64,000 nucleotides of DNA from Impatiens glandulifera (GCF_907164915.1 NC_061865.1:57122587-57186586); one strand, 5' to 3'; positions 12,493 through 26,858 are shown, counted from the stretch's first letter. Notes: generated by a model from the sequence alone, not told the origin. A program made the numbers and translations.

Positions 12493-13671
12493 CATGTAAT
12501 ATGGTATCGCTACTATCAGGTGTGCGGTTAATCGCATGTAGTGCATACTTGTTTCATTATGAAGGTTGACCCAAATTGTGATTGGATAAAAAATATCATT
12601 TCTGAAATATCTTACGTCTCGATTTCCTTTTCTGGATATTTTAAGATCATTCATTCCCTTACCCATTTAAGGATAAGTTGTCTGCTCGTGTCCTTGTCAT
12701 TGAAGAAATTTGAAGTCTTCTTTTCACTGGTAAATGCAGGATTATACACCTTATTCTTGTCAAAAGATAATTCATCAATTCCTGGTGTTGGGGATACTTC
12801 CCTTTCCGTCAATTCAGGTTAGATATGTTATTCATTGTATTTATCCAGATAAATGGGAATAACTCTTTCTTTCATCTCTTCTCACTCCCTTATCAATAGT
12901 AGTATCTTCCTGCAAAAATCCATTTATTTGCTACGTTAGCTGTTTCTGTCTAAATTAGTTGAGAAACATGTCTTTCCTTTCCACAATTGTGCACATGAGT
13001 AGCTTTTTTGAGTTTTTAGATCAAGGCCTTCAATGAGTGTAAGCAGTCAGAATCTTTACATATGATTTGGATAACAATCTGAACGTGTGAAATCAATAAT
13101 GTTCAGAAAGTGGGATATATTACTAGTATTTTTTGTGTTTCCATTATTAACTGTAATAGGAGTACTGTATATGCAAATATTATGACCATTTTTTTATGGA
13201 TGAATTAGATATGCTCATAAAAAGTGTAGTAAAGTTATTGATAATTGTTAATAGAAAAAGGTTGTACTATTTTGTATGACCAGATTTTGCTAATTCAGTG
13301 ACCTCCATCTCTTATGGTACAAAATTTCTTTGTCTTCATTATTCTTTAGACACTTTGTGGTAGGTAATGGACGTCTGGTTTTCTTCTTTTCAATATTATC
13401 TTACCTTGTGCTAGTATACAGTGAATTTCAAATCAACTCTTTCTACAACGGGAGTTGTCAACCGTCCTTTGGAAGATTTTGTATGAAGTTCGTAATAGAC
13501 ATTATCAGGTGAAAAGATGATCATTGGCCTCATACTTCAGTTCTGAAATTGCTATCTGTTCTTTAGTTTCTCTTACTGAATAGGGTTTTAGTTAATAAAC
13601 TATGAAGAAGAATAACTTTGTATATTTTTAAATATTATCAAATGATACAAGAGGCACAATAATAAACGATG
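12493..13671. other. Intergenic DNA, no gene seen
   Basis: Unstructured AT-rich sequence. The open frame at 12541-12822 starts inside the tail of the SINE-flanking sequence and shows no recognisable domain. Nothing else is supported. Confidence 0.45.
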
Positions 13672-13869
13672 TTAGTGAAAAGGAATAAAAGTCATAGTTC
13701 CAAAGCCACTAAACACGTTATACATGCCCAACTTGACACACATTTCTTCAAATTTGATTCTTGAGAGCGCTTTGGTGAGCATATATGACAAGTGTAAGTA
13801 TGTACGATTTGTACTACCCATCTTATGAGGTAGCGTAGAAATAGAATTCCTATAGTAAGAGATATTCAT
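13672..13869 (-). mobile_element. Ty1/copia pol C-terminal fragment
   Basis: The minus-strand frame contains MLTKALSRIKFEEMCVKLGM. This resembles the stretch at the end of copia-type RNase H/pol, just before the 3' LTR (pattern LTK-L-R--FE---KLGM). The preceding residues have no clear RNase H motifs, so only the last 30-40 residues are recognisable. It is a decayed fragment with no intact element around it. Confidence 0.45.
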
Positions 13870-13887
13870 TGTAAACTAAAAGTGAGA

Positions 13888-14010
13888 GACAACCTCCTAT
13901 TAGTTAGGAATTAACATAAAGTTGTTAATAACAACATCTCTTCTTTGTATATAAATAGTACATTGTACTCATCAATATAAACTATCAATGAGGATTCAAC
14001 ATAACTCTAA
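13888..14010 (+). mobile_element. LTR-like fragment, copia type
   Basis: The sequence ATTAGTTAGGAATTAAC, then TTTGTATATAAATAG, then ACTCATCAATATAAAC resembles the U3-TATA-U5 order of short copia LTRs. Its orientation is plus, opposite to the adjoining pol fragment, so the two are not parts of one simple element. The ends are not defined. Confidence 0.3.
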
Positions 14011-17000
14011 AACATCTCCTTTCAAACTCACATCTAGGATAGCTCTAACTTCCTAGAAACTAGGAAAGGTGCTTAGGGATAAGTATTAATTTATCCTTTT
14101 AACAAGTTAAATATTCTAATAGATAATTATTCATTATTATCATCTACCCTTGTGTTTGATTTTGAGTATTCACTTGCATCCAATTGTTTCCTTTCACATA
14201 TGGACAATGTCATTTGTTTTATAAGGCGTTTGCTTATCCATCAACCGTTTTGCTTTATGAACGGGATGTTTTAAGGCCTCGCAAATGTTGTCCAATAGCT
14301 GTATTTTTTCAAAAGTGTTGACACATTCCCGATAGTTTAAGGGAAACTTCTCGCATGAGATGAAGTTGGAGATAGAGTGCTTTGTGCATGATCTACCTCT
14401 TTTCCTGAAGAAATTGGGACATTGTTGTTTTTGAAAATTAGTCAAGTATATTAATTAAACTATAAAATAGAGAGAGGGAAAGGGAAATTATTTGTTTTTG
14501 AAAATTTGTCAAGTATATTAATTAAACTATTAAATAGGGGGAGGGAAAGGAGGACAATTGGAAGATGGACATAAACATTTGTTTTTATAAGATTAACTTA
14601 AGCATATTAATTTAAGCTATTTAAAAACTGGTTCAAGCCTTGAAATGGGTATGTTTGCACAATGAAGCATAACTAATTTTGGCTTTAATTAGTTAATTAT
14701 CTAAGTACATTGGTAGGTAGGTAGGTTATGTTATGTTTGTTTAACACTTAGATTTTTAAGATGTTAACTTCAGGCGCACACTCCTCCATGACCACAACCA
14801 TCCACCAAAATCCCACAGCCCATCAAACACCCAAACACTCGTTTTAAAATTCTAGGCATACTCCAATCATTCTTTGTATATGTACTTCAATTTGCAATCG
14901 AGTTTCTTTTAGTTGTAATTTGCTCATTTTTCACTTTCTCTCGCAATTCTAAGTATAACTTGAGAGGGAATTTCCAATGTTTCTTTTGCAGAATAACCCC
15001 CTACCAAATAAGATAAAGACCCTTCATTCACTCCCTATAAACACAAATTGATTCAATCCTGCCCATGAGAAATCTTTCCCATCAACTAGCAAAAATGCAG
15101 ATCTACTCCTTATTCAATAATGAACGTGGGACCAGTATCTGGAAAATTGATAAATCATTCTATACAGACAAATGGCTAGCGTTAATTTACATCCCCTGAA
15201 TTAAAAATAAAGTCCGATTGTGACTTCAAAATCTGATGAGAAGGTCTTTTGCATCATTTCACAGTTATGGAAACTTTGTTCTCTGTTTTTTTTTGCTCAA
15301 AAACTTTGTTCTTTGTTGTCTTCGTCACAACCTTACTAAAAGGTCATGGAGACTTTGCATACAGTATTTGGGCTTTCCTTCTATTATCAGTACTTATAAA
15401 CACAATTATATGATCACAAGCTTAAACAACACAAATCTGTGAAATGGATTGTGTGCAATCATTGTTAACCATTTCTTTGGTCTTTTCTTTCTAGGCTGAT
15501 GCAGTTTGGCTCAACAGAAAGTAACTGTTATTCTATGTTTTCTATTTGGTTGTAGTATGCATATGAGTAAACTCATAAAGTAGCCCTCAAAGTAGTCAAT
15601 TTTTAAATCTGCCCTTCAAATATGAACAACAATTTTTACATTTGAGGGCTGAATTCAATATTAACGAATACTTTGAGGGCTAAAGCCTAAAAGGTTCATA
15701 AATTATATATATCTTTTTTATAAATAGTATATGACATATACACATGCCTATAGGATAGTGTGGTTATTTTGGTGACTATTGTCAAAATATTTTTTTTGTG
15801 TGTGAAATGAGCAGAGAAACAGACATAGGTGTTAAGTTTTGCCAAACTTATAAATATGCCTTTTAGTTTCCTTTATTATCCCATCTGATAATCATCTCTC
15901 ATTTCCTTCATCAAATTTATTATATGATTATTGGATTCGATGGATTACTTGCATCTTCTTCCCCTCCTTATTTGATGGACACCATGAGTAGTTCCTTTCA
16001 TACAGTAGGTTTCTCTGCTTGGGAATTTCCTTCTGCTCAACATCATAAATGTACCAAAAACATAGACAGAAAAGAAGTACAACCCCACTCCAAACAGGGA
16101 ATAAATAAATTTCATATTGATAGCAAACTTATTAGTTGGCTGGAACTTGGTTTTAGTTGGACCCACATGCACTGGGACAAATAACCTATGGCACTGTCAT
16201 TTTCTTTTACAAGGGAAAGAGTAATGACTTCCTCTACCCCCATTTGCATCATCTTCCTCACCTTTTTTTCTTTATTTTTTCAATGTAGAAGTAATGATAA
16301 TTTAATGTTTGATATTCCCCCCTTAATCTAATTCCAGTCCAAAAGGATAAATCTTTTAGTTTAGTTATATGAGGTAGAATGTTTCTAGCTTGTATTGTGG
16401 CTTCTTGCTTTGTTTATAGACATTTGAACTCTTATAGTCTGTTATGGGTATTTGTTGTTTTAGTAACTTTCATCTATAGAGAGATATAGAATGAAAGGTG
16501 GATATTCATTAAAACATTTCATCTATAGAGAGATATCTTGTATATTTAATATTTTTTTATTAGTATTTGTTAACCTTAAAATTTTACATTCTAAAAAAAC
16601 ATTTATCCAAAAACACCAAAACAAACAAGGCTGTATGTTTTTCTTTTCTTTCTGAAAACAAGTTTTAGTAAACAAAGGTAACAGTTACTTTTAGTACCTG
16701 TGTTTTCTTTTAAGATGTGATTATCAACTGGTGATTTAATTTGACTGGTGAATTCATCAAACCTTTGAAAAAACATTTTATGTATTCAGATTTTTAAATA
16801 AATATTTTGTGAATTCATGAAGTAAATGTGTATTTATGTAGGTCCCCAAAGAAAGACAAATTGTATAAATCAAACCCTTCATTTTCAGAAGCCAAAACAA
16901 CTTGCAATTCAAAGCCTTGTTGTATGTATCCTTTTAGGAGGGGGGGGTTGTGTTGACAATATTATAAGTTGGATGGGGTATTATTTAAAGAGTGAAACAA

Positions 17001-20000
17001 ACGAGGACATAAGTTATCTGATGGATGGAAAAGGAGTTAACATGAAATCTCAGTAGTCACAAGTGGTCATAACATAAAAGGCTAATGCTTTCTAAATTGG
17101 GAAAATGTCCACGTGTCATAATGACGATGTTGAAAGATGCCTGTCTATTTTGGGTAAGGAAGTGGACGCTATTCATGGTGGATGTAGGGGACAGACATAC
17201 AGAGCATTCAACAGTAGCCCACTCCCAAAAAAAATTTACTTTCTAGTTTCTACCCTTCCTCTTTTTATTAACTTTTTAAAAGAGCATTTTATTATGAAAA
17301 ATGTCATTAATTTGTTATTCCTATCAAAACAAAAACAAAGGTAAGCAAATATATTTGATTTCTATTAATGCGTTTTAGAGTAGAACTGTTGCTGTTGTTT
17401 TCTATTTCGATAGAAGCTTATCGTAACACATGGGCTCGTAAGAGGCTCATGATACACATGTTAATTGAGGTTTAGTAGTAGTGTCTATATCTTCAACTCC
17501 CGCCCCATGTTGTGGGCGCAATCAGATCTAGAGAATCGCCACTAATATAGGAACCTCATCATGTCTGAAGTTAGATCTGGACGAGAAAACGTGGATAAAT
17601 TTCCTTAGAAACACTTATTTTGTCAATTATCTGAATGTTGATTTAGTTGAGATAATGATCTGAAAAATAACATAACTAGACATATATTCATAAATTTGTT
17701 AATGTATTCTCGTTCAAACTCATAATCACTAGAAAGTGTTTCCAAATCGGCTTATATGAAAGTGATATGGAACTCAACACCTTATTCCATTTCCATCCAT
17801 ATTTACGATAAGATTAGTTTTCTTTGTTCTGTTTTTTTGGTTATTTGGAGTTATGGAAGATGAAAAGAGATATTTGTGAATTGTGAGGTGTTAAATAAAT
17901 GAGAAGCTGTAAAAAGGTGTGTGAATTATGAGTAGGAAAGAGTAAAAAATATAATTTCATTGCGTTGTGTTTTTATTTTGTGGTGATCATCATCACTATT
18001 CCTTGTTTAGGCAAAATGATGGGAAGCTATTTAGAGAAGGAAGAAGTTGAAGCTGAACTCTCTGTAACAATGGTCCTCATTTTACTGCAGTTTTAGCTAG
18101 AGGGCTCTTCTTCTTCTTCCTATCTAGTTCCCAATTAAGTCCCCACCCCACCCCCATGTGATTCTTTCTCTCCCTCCCTCTCTCTCACACACACACACAT
18201 ATCAAACCTTGGTGGTATGGAAATTGAGATGGGACTGTTAATTGGTCCCCTCTTGAATTGTACCCTTTACTTGCTTCATTTACTGCTATCTAGCTATATT
18301 CATTATTGTGAACTGCAAACAAGTAGGTGCAATTTGTTTTCTTCTGTTCTTGCATTTAGGGCTGTCCCGAGTGAGTAAAATTGAAGAAAACACAAACTAA
18401 AGGAGCTATTACTTAACTCACAATAACTCGAAAAATTCCCATTAGGTTATAAAAATTTAAGAAACACCACCTCCTTGTTATCACATAAATGTCAGTTTTG
18501 AAGGAGATTGCGAAGTCTAAGGGAGACTCAGTGTTGTAGGATAGGAATAGACTAATTCAACCCACACCATCTTTCTTTTGTTGGTCAGCCTTTTGGAATA
18601 CCCCGAGTGTAGAATCATGATTTAAGAGGAATGGGTTGCGAAAAAGTGTGTCGTGCCATAATGTTTGTGCTGATTGTTTGGAACTTGTGGATTGAAATGA
18701 ATTTTGTGTGTTTGGGCATGTTTTGTTTTTAGTTATGTTTTTTTTTTTCTTTTTAATATTTCAGGACATGTTCCTGGGAATGGATGAAGAAGCTTCATTT
18801 GGAAGCACACTCAATCTCGTAATCTTCACAAACAATGGACCAATACGAGATTCGTGTCAATGTGAATTACATTTGATCAGGGTTATTTCAATTTGCAATG
18901 ATTCAACATCATTGTAGTCCTCTAGGGTAAAGAAAATCCAGTAATTTGAAAACAGATTTGTCAAATATAGTGGGTGGGTGAAACTGCATGTCTATTTCAT
19001 ATAATTTAAAATGATGGGGGTTGTAGCATTGGTCTTTATCAAGCACTCCATTTATCTTTTTGCCTTTGGCCCTTAGCACTAATTTCTTTCTATTTTAGGA
19101 AAGGTGGGTCAAGTGACTGATGGGGGGTAGTCAGTCAGTCAGGCTAGCCTTAGGTACAGCCTTCCTAGCTTTTTGTAAGCTTCACTTAGGATCCCTTTGT
19201 TTCTCAAGACTGGTGGTTGTGTTCTATTCTAAATTATAATCAATTTCCGAACGAGACCTTAGGACTAGTTTGTTTCTTTGATCAAAGAAATAAATGATTT
19301 AGGGTTTCCTACTTCTTTGTCAAAATAAATTTACAAAATAATATAGGCCTCCCAAGGACCACAAGATGGACTATTCTGTTTTTGGTTTGATTTCACTTTG
19401 TGAGGAGTTTTGGAAATGTGAAGGAGTTTATGGGATCTCCATCTTGCAAGCCTAAACCATAAATCCTAAGATCTTTGGTAGTTGTGAATGGATGAAGATA
19501 TGCAATGGGTAAACCGACCCACATTTTGATGGATTGGGTTTGTCATAGTTGTGGATAGTCGGATTGATTATGCGATCGAGTGGATGCTAGCGATTACCTA
19601 TTGGATGGGGACATGTGTCATGTTGTGATTTACTGATCTTGACCGATGATTTGACCATTGAGTTTATGGTCTTCTCAAATTCTGATTGCCACTATTTCAT
19701 TGATATAAGAATCTTTTTTGGGAACTATTCAATTTGGTATATAGCTCAACATTTCTTGTCTATTATATGAAATCTCAATTTAGGACAATGGGTGCAAGGT
19801 AAAAATGGGTATTACATCTTAGTTATTTTATACTCAACTAGCTTTGTTTGGCAAAACAATTGAGCTTAAAAGAAAAAAAAAAGCGACCTCATAATAAGGG
19901 TCATTAACTTCAACTTAAAGTGTTTTAGTGAGTATTGAACAATTATCTCGTCTAAATTAATATTCGAATAAAATACTTGACAAAACAAATATTTTAAAAT

Positions 20001-21954
20001 AAATTTATTCACTTCTGATTTAATTTCGAATTTGTGGTGTTTTCATACAAAATAAATAATAATAAAAGAAGAGTTTGAACTCAAAGAAATAAAGAACAAA
20101 TAAGAAGACTCTTGTGCATGGAACATTAATATCAATGTTTCTACAAGGTTGATATTATTCTTAAAACTATGGGATGGACAAACAAAAAAGAAATGATATA
20201 AAATGATCTCCTTTTCTAAATGGGTTCAACAATACCAGAATATATTTTTAAACTACAATTTAACGTAGTGAATAATTGAATTGATACATTGCTCCATTAA
20301 CCAACAACTTAAAGACTCTAGCTTGTACCATTGGTTTGACAACAAATTTGGACATGATGTGTTTATTTAGAGTTGCATCACTCACCACTATGATTAACCG
20401 CGACATTATTTAGAGTTGTATCACTCAACACTAAAAACAACCACGACATCGATTAAACAATATTGCACAATTGACTCACTTCTCAAATGATAACTAGGTG
20501 TCTAAGTGAAATAGCTCCATTCATTGAAAATTGAATCGAAGATACCCTTACACTTGGGTCTACTCCAATCAAATCTCGATTTTTCAAGTTGTATTTTTTG
20601 TTCGTCAATAATTAATTGTTATTATTATCGCCTGATTTTTAAGAAAATGTGACAATATATTTCCAAATTGCCACCGCGTCTCATATATGTTTTCGTAATT
20701 TACATGACACTTACCTGCTTCACATTCTAGCAAAAGAAAAATCGCACTTACAAACTTTACATGTCATATGTATATTTTTGAATGTTGACATTAATACACA
20801 TGTTTTAGTTGTTTATACAATGTACTAGCATTATTCTATAAGCTATTATTTTGATGCCTTAGAATCATAGACGGTTAGGATACTAGGATAGTGACTAGCA
20901 CAAAACTCGCATGTACCTAGCTAATTATAGACCTTTGGCACATAATTCTTTTTTTTGTGTAATTAATTTGATTCAATTTATCTAGTAAGAACCACGCTCG
21001 TTGGATCATAAATATATACATTTATCTGGATAAATGTAAAAATAATTCCTTGACATGATGTAAAAAATAACTCCTTGACATATGACCAAAAGAAGTTCAT
21101 GTAAAAATAATTCATTGATATATGACCAAAAGAAGTTCAACAATACTTGTCTCGCTATGACGACTTATTGTAACGCTTTCAACATAGTTCAAATCTTAAC
21201 CCTTAGTTGGGGAGCTTCAATTTCGTGAAGAACTTTGACATTTTGAAAAGTTTGTAAATTTTGATTGTTTGTAGATAAGATATTGTTATATTTGTACTAT
21301 TTTTTTTTTGGTTGAGAAAAGTTACAATATTTTAAAATTCCTTCATAAATAATGCATTATGATTATTCATTGTCGGGGTGTATTATAAAGATTAAATCAA
21401 TATATCACATTCTTCTACATTGTCATATTTGAAATATCATTTAGAGAATGACTAAGATATAATGGGTGATATCTGAGTCTCTCGATAATTCTTGTAAGGT
21501 TTAAAATTGGACAGACACAACAAATATAATCGACCTAAATCATTGACTTATTTATTATCCATATTATCTTTTAAAGAGTAATTTGATTATAAAATATTAA
21601 CCTACTTTCATTAACCTATTCAATAGATACAATATCACACATAACACATTATTATTATTAAGTTTCTAAGATTCTTTCTAAAAGGCTTGAATTTTGGTTA
21701 CCATTCTCATATTCTTTTTCATAAAGATGTACTATTTAAATAAAATTATATTTATTTAATAGGATTAAAATTTTGATAACTTTCTTATAATCTACACTAA
21801 CACATGAGCTTGGTAACCAAATATAGCCAATTCATCTTGCCTTTCTTAAACTTAAGGTTTTTCAAAAAAAAAAAAGTATATATTATATATAGTAGATAAA
21901 AGTGAAAGAAATATAGAAAAGTAAAAGAGAGGTTACATTGTGACAATATATATA
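14011..21954. other. Long intergenic spacer upstream of the SEP3-like gene
   Basis: Almost 8 kb without a supportable gene. It includes a short direct duplication (about 14428-14545; both copies read GTCAAGTATATTAATTAAAC), a CT/CA microsatellite near 18167-18200 and scattered A or T runs. Open frames of 60-90 codons occur at the density expected of AT-rich DNA and match no family I know. The distal promoter of the SEP3-like gene must lie at the right-hand end. Confidence 0.5.
18167..18200. repeat. Compound CT/CA microsatellite
   Basis: A run of TCTCTCCCTCCCTCTCTC leads directly into CACACACACACA. It is a simple-sequence repeat of the kind used as a marker. No function is implied. Confidence 0.8.
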
Positions 21955-21997
21955 GAGAGAGAAGAAGAAAGAGAGAAAGAGAGAAAGAAAGAAGAAG
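21955..21997 (+). promoter_or_regulatory. GA-rich leader of the SEP3-like gene
   Basis: The 43 bp before the ATG are an almost pure purine tract of GAGAGA and GAAGAAG words. GA repeats near the start are known binding sites of plant BPC (GAGA-binding) factors, which help recruit Polycomb to floral homeotic genes. That role is an inference here. A TATATATA-rich stretch lies about 30-100 bp upstream. Confidence 0.45.
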
Positions 21998-24900
21998 ATG
22001 GGAAGGGGTAGGGTTGAGCTAAAGAGGATAGAGAACAAGATCAACAGACAAGTAACCTTTGCCAAACGAAGAAACGGTCTCTTGAAGAAAGCTTATGAAC
22101 TTTCTATACTCTGTGATGCCGAGGTAGCTCTCATCATCTTCTCCAACCGAGGAAAACTCTATGAGTTTTGCAGCAGTCCCAGGTTAGGTCTCATTTATCA
22201 TCGTGTGTCTGTGTATTTGCGTGAAAACTCGAACTCATAACCCACTTTCAGTTTTTAAAGTTTACAAACTCAGCTACGAAGTTTTAATAATTTTTTGTGG
22301 AAATTTTTTTTTGTGTATTTGTGTGAAAAATAAGTTTGTTGTTACATAAAGACGACACCTATATTGAGGTTTTTAATAATGAAAAAAAACTTATAAAAAA
22401 AAAATAACAATGAAAGTTGATTTATTGAAGTAATTCCTATTATTTGTAGTGGGTAATTCAACTTAATTGAACATTTTTTTTTATTATAAGTTCATTCTAA
22501 ACATTAACAGTTTAAAAATAAATTAGGACAATAATTCTCATTTTTTTGTTACTAATGAAATTTGGACAATTATACTTGGCATTATAAAGTATATTTAATT
22601 TTACTAAAATATTTTAACAAATTAAATTTGTGTTACAATAATCACATAAAAAAGTAAACTAACAAACTAAATTAATAATTTTAAAATAAGTAATCAAAAA
22701 ATAATGGGGTCCCAATGTTGGAATAATTGTCGCTTGGACTACTATAGCTCCGGTTTCTATTGTTACTCGAATCGACCAAGATCTTGTCAGGGTAGACCTT
22801 GTCAGGATAAGCATCTTGGACTTGTTACAATTGTGAGCAAATTGGTAGAATGTTGCAATATGTTGTTGGTGCATCAAGTCATACCTATTCAAATTGTTCT
22901 TGGTCCGTATGGGAAGAAACATCGGATAGGAATAGAAAACTTAGGATAACTATGTGGATTCGCCTAAGTGGGAAGAGAAACTCCGAAGCGAAGAAAAATA
23001 TGTTCTCATTTATCTTTAATTGATGCTTTTAGTTACAACACCACGAGATAAATGAAGACATGGAAAAGAACGTGGTCATAACCAAGTTGAAAGGAAAGAA
23101 AGGAGGTCAAATATGAGAGTAATTATGAATAAAGGAAAATGCGCAACTCGAGAAGAAACAACATATCCTTAATTTAAAATTCATCGATTAATTATTTGAG
23201 GTCTCAATTTTAAATAATTTTGACTCGCGGTAAAAGATAAAATAAAAAAATCGCGGATTTACGCGAAATCTATACTATTTTAAACATTTTCACAGGCTTT
23301 AGTATATATTTGAGTCTCATTTTCATCTTGTGACTCACATAATTGTCTTTCATGCATTTTATATTTTTCATTCTAGCATTATGCTACATGTTTTCAATTT
23401 GTAACTTTTAGATCTGTAAATGATACAACTGTACACTTAATTCTAATTTATTATATGTAGCTTTATTTTAAAAATAATAATAATAAATTAAATGAATGAT
23501 GAATATAACATGAAAATATTAAAGATCTAAACTAAAATTATATAAAACTATATCCTTTTTGTTGAAGTGTCATAAATGATTCTTTGAGTTGAAATAATGC
23601 AGCATGCTGAAAACACTCGAAAGATATCAAAAGTGTAACTATGGCGCACCGGAACCAAACGTTTCGACTAGGGGATCTCTGGTAACATTATTCTATTTTG
23701 TTTTCTATAAGTGAAACATATATAGTTAGACTTAGTATTTCATTTTCATTGAACCATGTTCTCAATTTTTGAAATATTTGTAATGGTTAAAGGAATTGAG
23801 TAGTCAACAAGAATATTTGAAACTCAAACAACGCTATGAAGCCCTACAAAGAACCCAAAGGTATAACGAGAAGTTGTTGACTTTTTACAATTCAAGAAAC
23901 TAAATATACCCTATCTTGGAATTTAAACTCATTCTAGGTTTTGGCCTTCCTAATATGTTAGGAATCTTTTGGGGGAGGATCTCGGTCCTTTAGACGGCAA
24001 GGAACTCGATGCAATCGAAAGACAACTCGACGCGTCATTGAAGCATATCAGATCAACACGTGTACATATACGATAACAAACTTCTACTTCAATATTTATC
24101 ATTAACCTAACTATTATAATTCCTTATTATTATATTTTGTAGACACAATATATGGTTGACCAACTCGCGGACTTGCAAAGGAAGGTAAATAATATATCAT
24201 TTATAGTTTCAAAATAATCACTGTAAAGTATTGAACCGATCTTAATTCTCATTTCGAAAATGATTCATTTTTATAGGAGCATATCCTCAATGAAGCAAAC
24301 AGGGCCTTGAAACAAAGGGTAAATAATATATATATATATACATCAAATTATCAGTTTTTTATTTATCAAATTGAACTATTATTATAAATCATGATATTTT
24401 ATATTTAAAGTGAATTAATTAATTTGGGGGGTAATAATGGAATAATTTTCAGCTGTTGGAAAGTTCATTCAATTGGATGCAAAATGGGCCAGATGTGGAT
24501 TATAGTGGGCAGGCTATTCAGCCCAATGGAGATGCCTTCTTTCATCCATTGGACTGTGAGCCCACCTTACAAATGGCAATGGGGTAATTACCTCAATCTA
24601 TTTTTCCTCATAAATTTTTATTTGATTTTGGAATATTTTTTACTATAATAAACAACATAAATAACATAACCAATCTACAAAATGAAGGAATTCTAGTAAA
24701 ATGAAATTATAGTTTGTAATCTTTATTTTACTATTTTGTATCTTTAAAAATAAATGGTCCATATATAATTAAAAAAATTATAATTTTAAATATCATTCCA
24801 AAATGATTGATATGATAGAACCTAAATTTAAAGCTGAAGAACTAGTTTTGACTATTTGAAATATAAATATAATGAATATTAAGTATTAAGTCTATATATG

Positions 24901-25351
24901 TAGAAAAATTGTTGTATTAAATTCAAACTAAAACAAACAAATAAACACATACCTTTACTTTCAATGTTCAAAGGATTTATTTATCAAAGATTTGGATTGA
25001 TTTTTTTTTTCAATATATATAAAAATATATCTTAATTAAACATATATTCATAAAGTTATTTATTTACGACAATTTTCTCATACAAATCCATACTCACAGA
25101 AAAAAATGTTTCACGAAGTGTAATTTAGTGACAAACATAAACATAAGTGTTTTCAAATAAATATAACAATATGTTTTCATAAATATAGCAATAACAATGA
25201 TTCTACCTTTAAAGAACAACTCAAACAAGGCATTAATTAATTATTTGATGACAATTAAATGATTAGGTATCATACACATGATCATGATCCAACAATAGTG
25301 GAAGTTGCTGGGCCAAGTATGAACAACTATTTCCCAGGATGGCTGCCATGA
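21998..25351 (+). CDS. SEPALLATA3-like MIKC MADS-box transcription factor
   Basis: Eight exons: 21998-22182, 23603-23681, 23793-23860, 23962-24061, 24143-24184, 24277-24318, 24453-24583 and 25267-25351, giving 243 residues. Lengths 185/79/68/100/42/42 follow the MIKC pattern, and every junction is GT-AG and in phase. Residues 1-60 are the MADS domain ([20 protein letters not shown]). The I and K regions follow, with [24 protein letters not shown] sequence and [11 protein letters not shown]. The C-terminus has the SEP I motif [13 protein letters not shown] and the SEP II ending [13 protein letters not shown], which separate SEP3 from AP1, AGL6 and FLC. SEP3 proteins act in the nucleus as the E-class hub of floral quartets binding CArG boxes. 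The FLC-like gene follows 13.1 kb downstream in the same direction. Intron 1 (1,420 bp) has a broken open frame on each strand around 22.66-22.95 kb, perhaps old transposon debris. Confidence 0.95.
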
Positions 25352-25995
25352 AATCATGATTCATGATCCAACCAAGCCAATGCAGATGATTCTAATCAAA
25401 TATTGGAACATATATAATTGTGTTCCTTAATTAGCTAAACATATATTCTTCATTTCTGTCTTTTTCATATGTAGAATATCTTGTTGCCACAATCAATTAG
25501 TATTACTACTGTTCAACCTCCACTAGAATATCTTCATGTGGTCTACAATGGATATCCAAGAATCCACAATCTATATATTCTTTTCCTGCAGCATGCATAA
25601 TGCATGGCCCCCCTCTTGTTTTTTTACCTAAATAATTCAAGACATATATTGGACAATTTCTAAAAACCCGATTCGCAATTATATGTCTTTTATTCCAAAA
25701 TGTGGATTAATTCTATATATGATTTTTTTTGTTTGTTAACTTACTAAGTATTGTGATTGTGCTCTCACACACACACATGTATTAACATTTTTTTTCATGA
25801 TGGCACTTTAGGAAGGAATAAAAATTTGTCATCTATTCCACACCATAAGCTTATGGATCTTGGACCCATCAATCTATATCTCAATAAAGTAAACTAAAAA
25901 GAATAGAATCTTTCTATATAGAGTACCTAATAAAACTTCATGAAAAATAACGATTTAGATGGTTATAAATTTCCATTTTAGAATTATGCTCAAAT
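25352..25995. other. 3' flank of the SEP3-like gene
   Basis: AT-rich 3' UTR-like sequence with no gene. It ends with the left copy (25988-25995) of the 8-bp target duplication of the hAT-like element. Confidence 0.5.
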
Positions 25996-26141
25996 AGGAG
26001 TGAGTAAATGAGTAAAACCAATCTGTTATGTCCGATTCGAATTAAATCCAAACTAAATGATCAAATTCATAATCCAAACTATTTTACTAATTAATATGTA
26101 TCCGATATAGCTTTGATTGATTATGGTTTGGACAATCCAAA

Positions 26142-26198
<57 letters not shown>

Positions 26199-26858
26199 TT
26201 ATTGTATTTTTTTTAAATGTGAACTTGAAATTATTTAATAATAATAATAATTTTTTTATAATTAATTTTTTTATTTTATTTGTATTTAATTAAAAAATGA
26301 AAAAGTGAATTAAGTATATTATATATTTTAATTCAAATTATTTTGGATTAATTGGATTATTCAAATTCAATCATAATTAAACTAAATTTAAATTTAATTT
26401 AATCCGAATTTAATCCAAATCGAAATAGATAATCAAATTTTATAATTTCGGATTCGGTTCGGATTAATCCGGCAAATTCTCGTCTCTAAGATAATCTCAT
26501 TTAATATTTTCTTATTTAATTACTTAATTTTGATTTATTTTATTATTTTTATTAAAATTTTAATGTTATAATTAAAAAATTAGAATCTCAAAATAAAATA
26601 ATAATAAAAAAATAAAATTGCTGAATAAGTGATACGAAAATAAGTCAAAATATATTATATTAAATTGAAATTTAAAAAAAAAATTGAAAAATGTATTTTT
26701 ATTTTTGATAGTTTTGATAATTTGGATAATCCGAATTTAATCCAATCCAAACTTAATCCAATCTGATCTCAATCCGATCCGAAATATTCAATCCGAATTA
26801 GTATTTTGAATTCGGATCGGATTGGATTTCGGCTTAATCCGCCCAATGCTCACCACTA
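25996..26858. mobile_element. Non-autonomous hAT-like element with 8-bp target duplication
   Basis: An 863-bp block is flanked by the identical octamer GCTCAAAT at 25988-25995 and 26859-26866. The ends are imperfect inverted repeats: left AGGAGTGAGTAAATG, and right (read inward on the minus strand) TAGTGGTGAGCATTG. An 8-bp duplication plus GTGAGCA-type ends fits the hAT superfamily. The interior is made of AATCCGAATT/AATCCAAACT-like words with an AT microsatellite, and has no transposase frame, so the element depended on another copy to move. Confidence 0.7.
26142..26192. repeat. AT dinucleotide microsatellite
   Basis: About 25 uninterrupted AT units inside the hAT-like element. This is a slippage-prone simple repeat. 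Confidence 0.9.

Noticed and set aside
14194..14445. 83-codon minus-strand frame (MTNFQKQQCPNFFRKRG...)
   Set aside because: No family recognised, no neighbouring exons, and this length is expected by chance in 14 kb of spacer.
15924..16184. 86-codon plus-strand frame with a 75-codon minus-strand shadow
   Set aside because: No domain, no splice partners and no composition shift. Treated as chance.
22659..22949. Overlapping open frames on both strands in intron 1 of the SEP3-like gene
   Set aside because: No recognisable domain in any frame and no splice logic. A transposon relic is possible but I could not support one.
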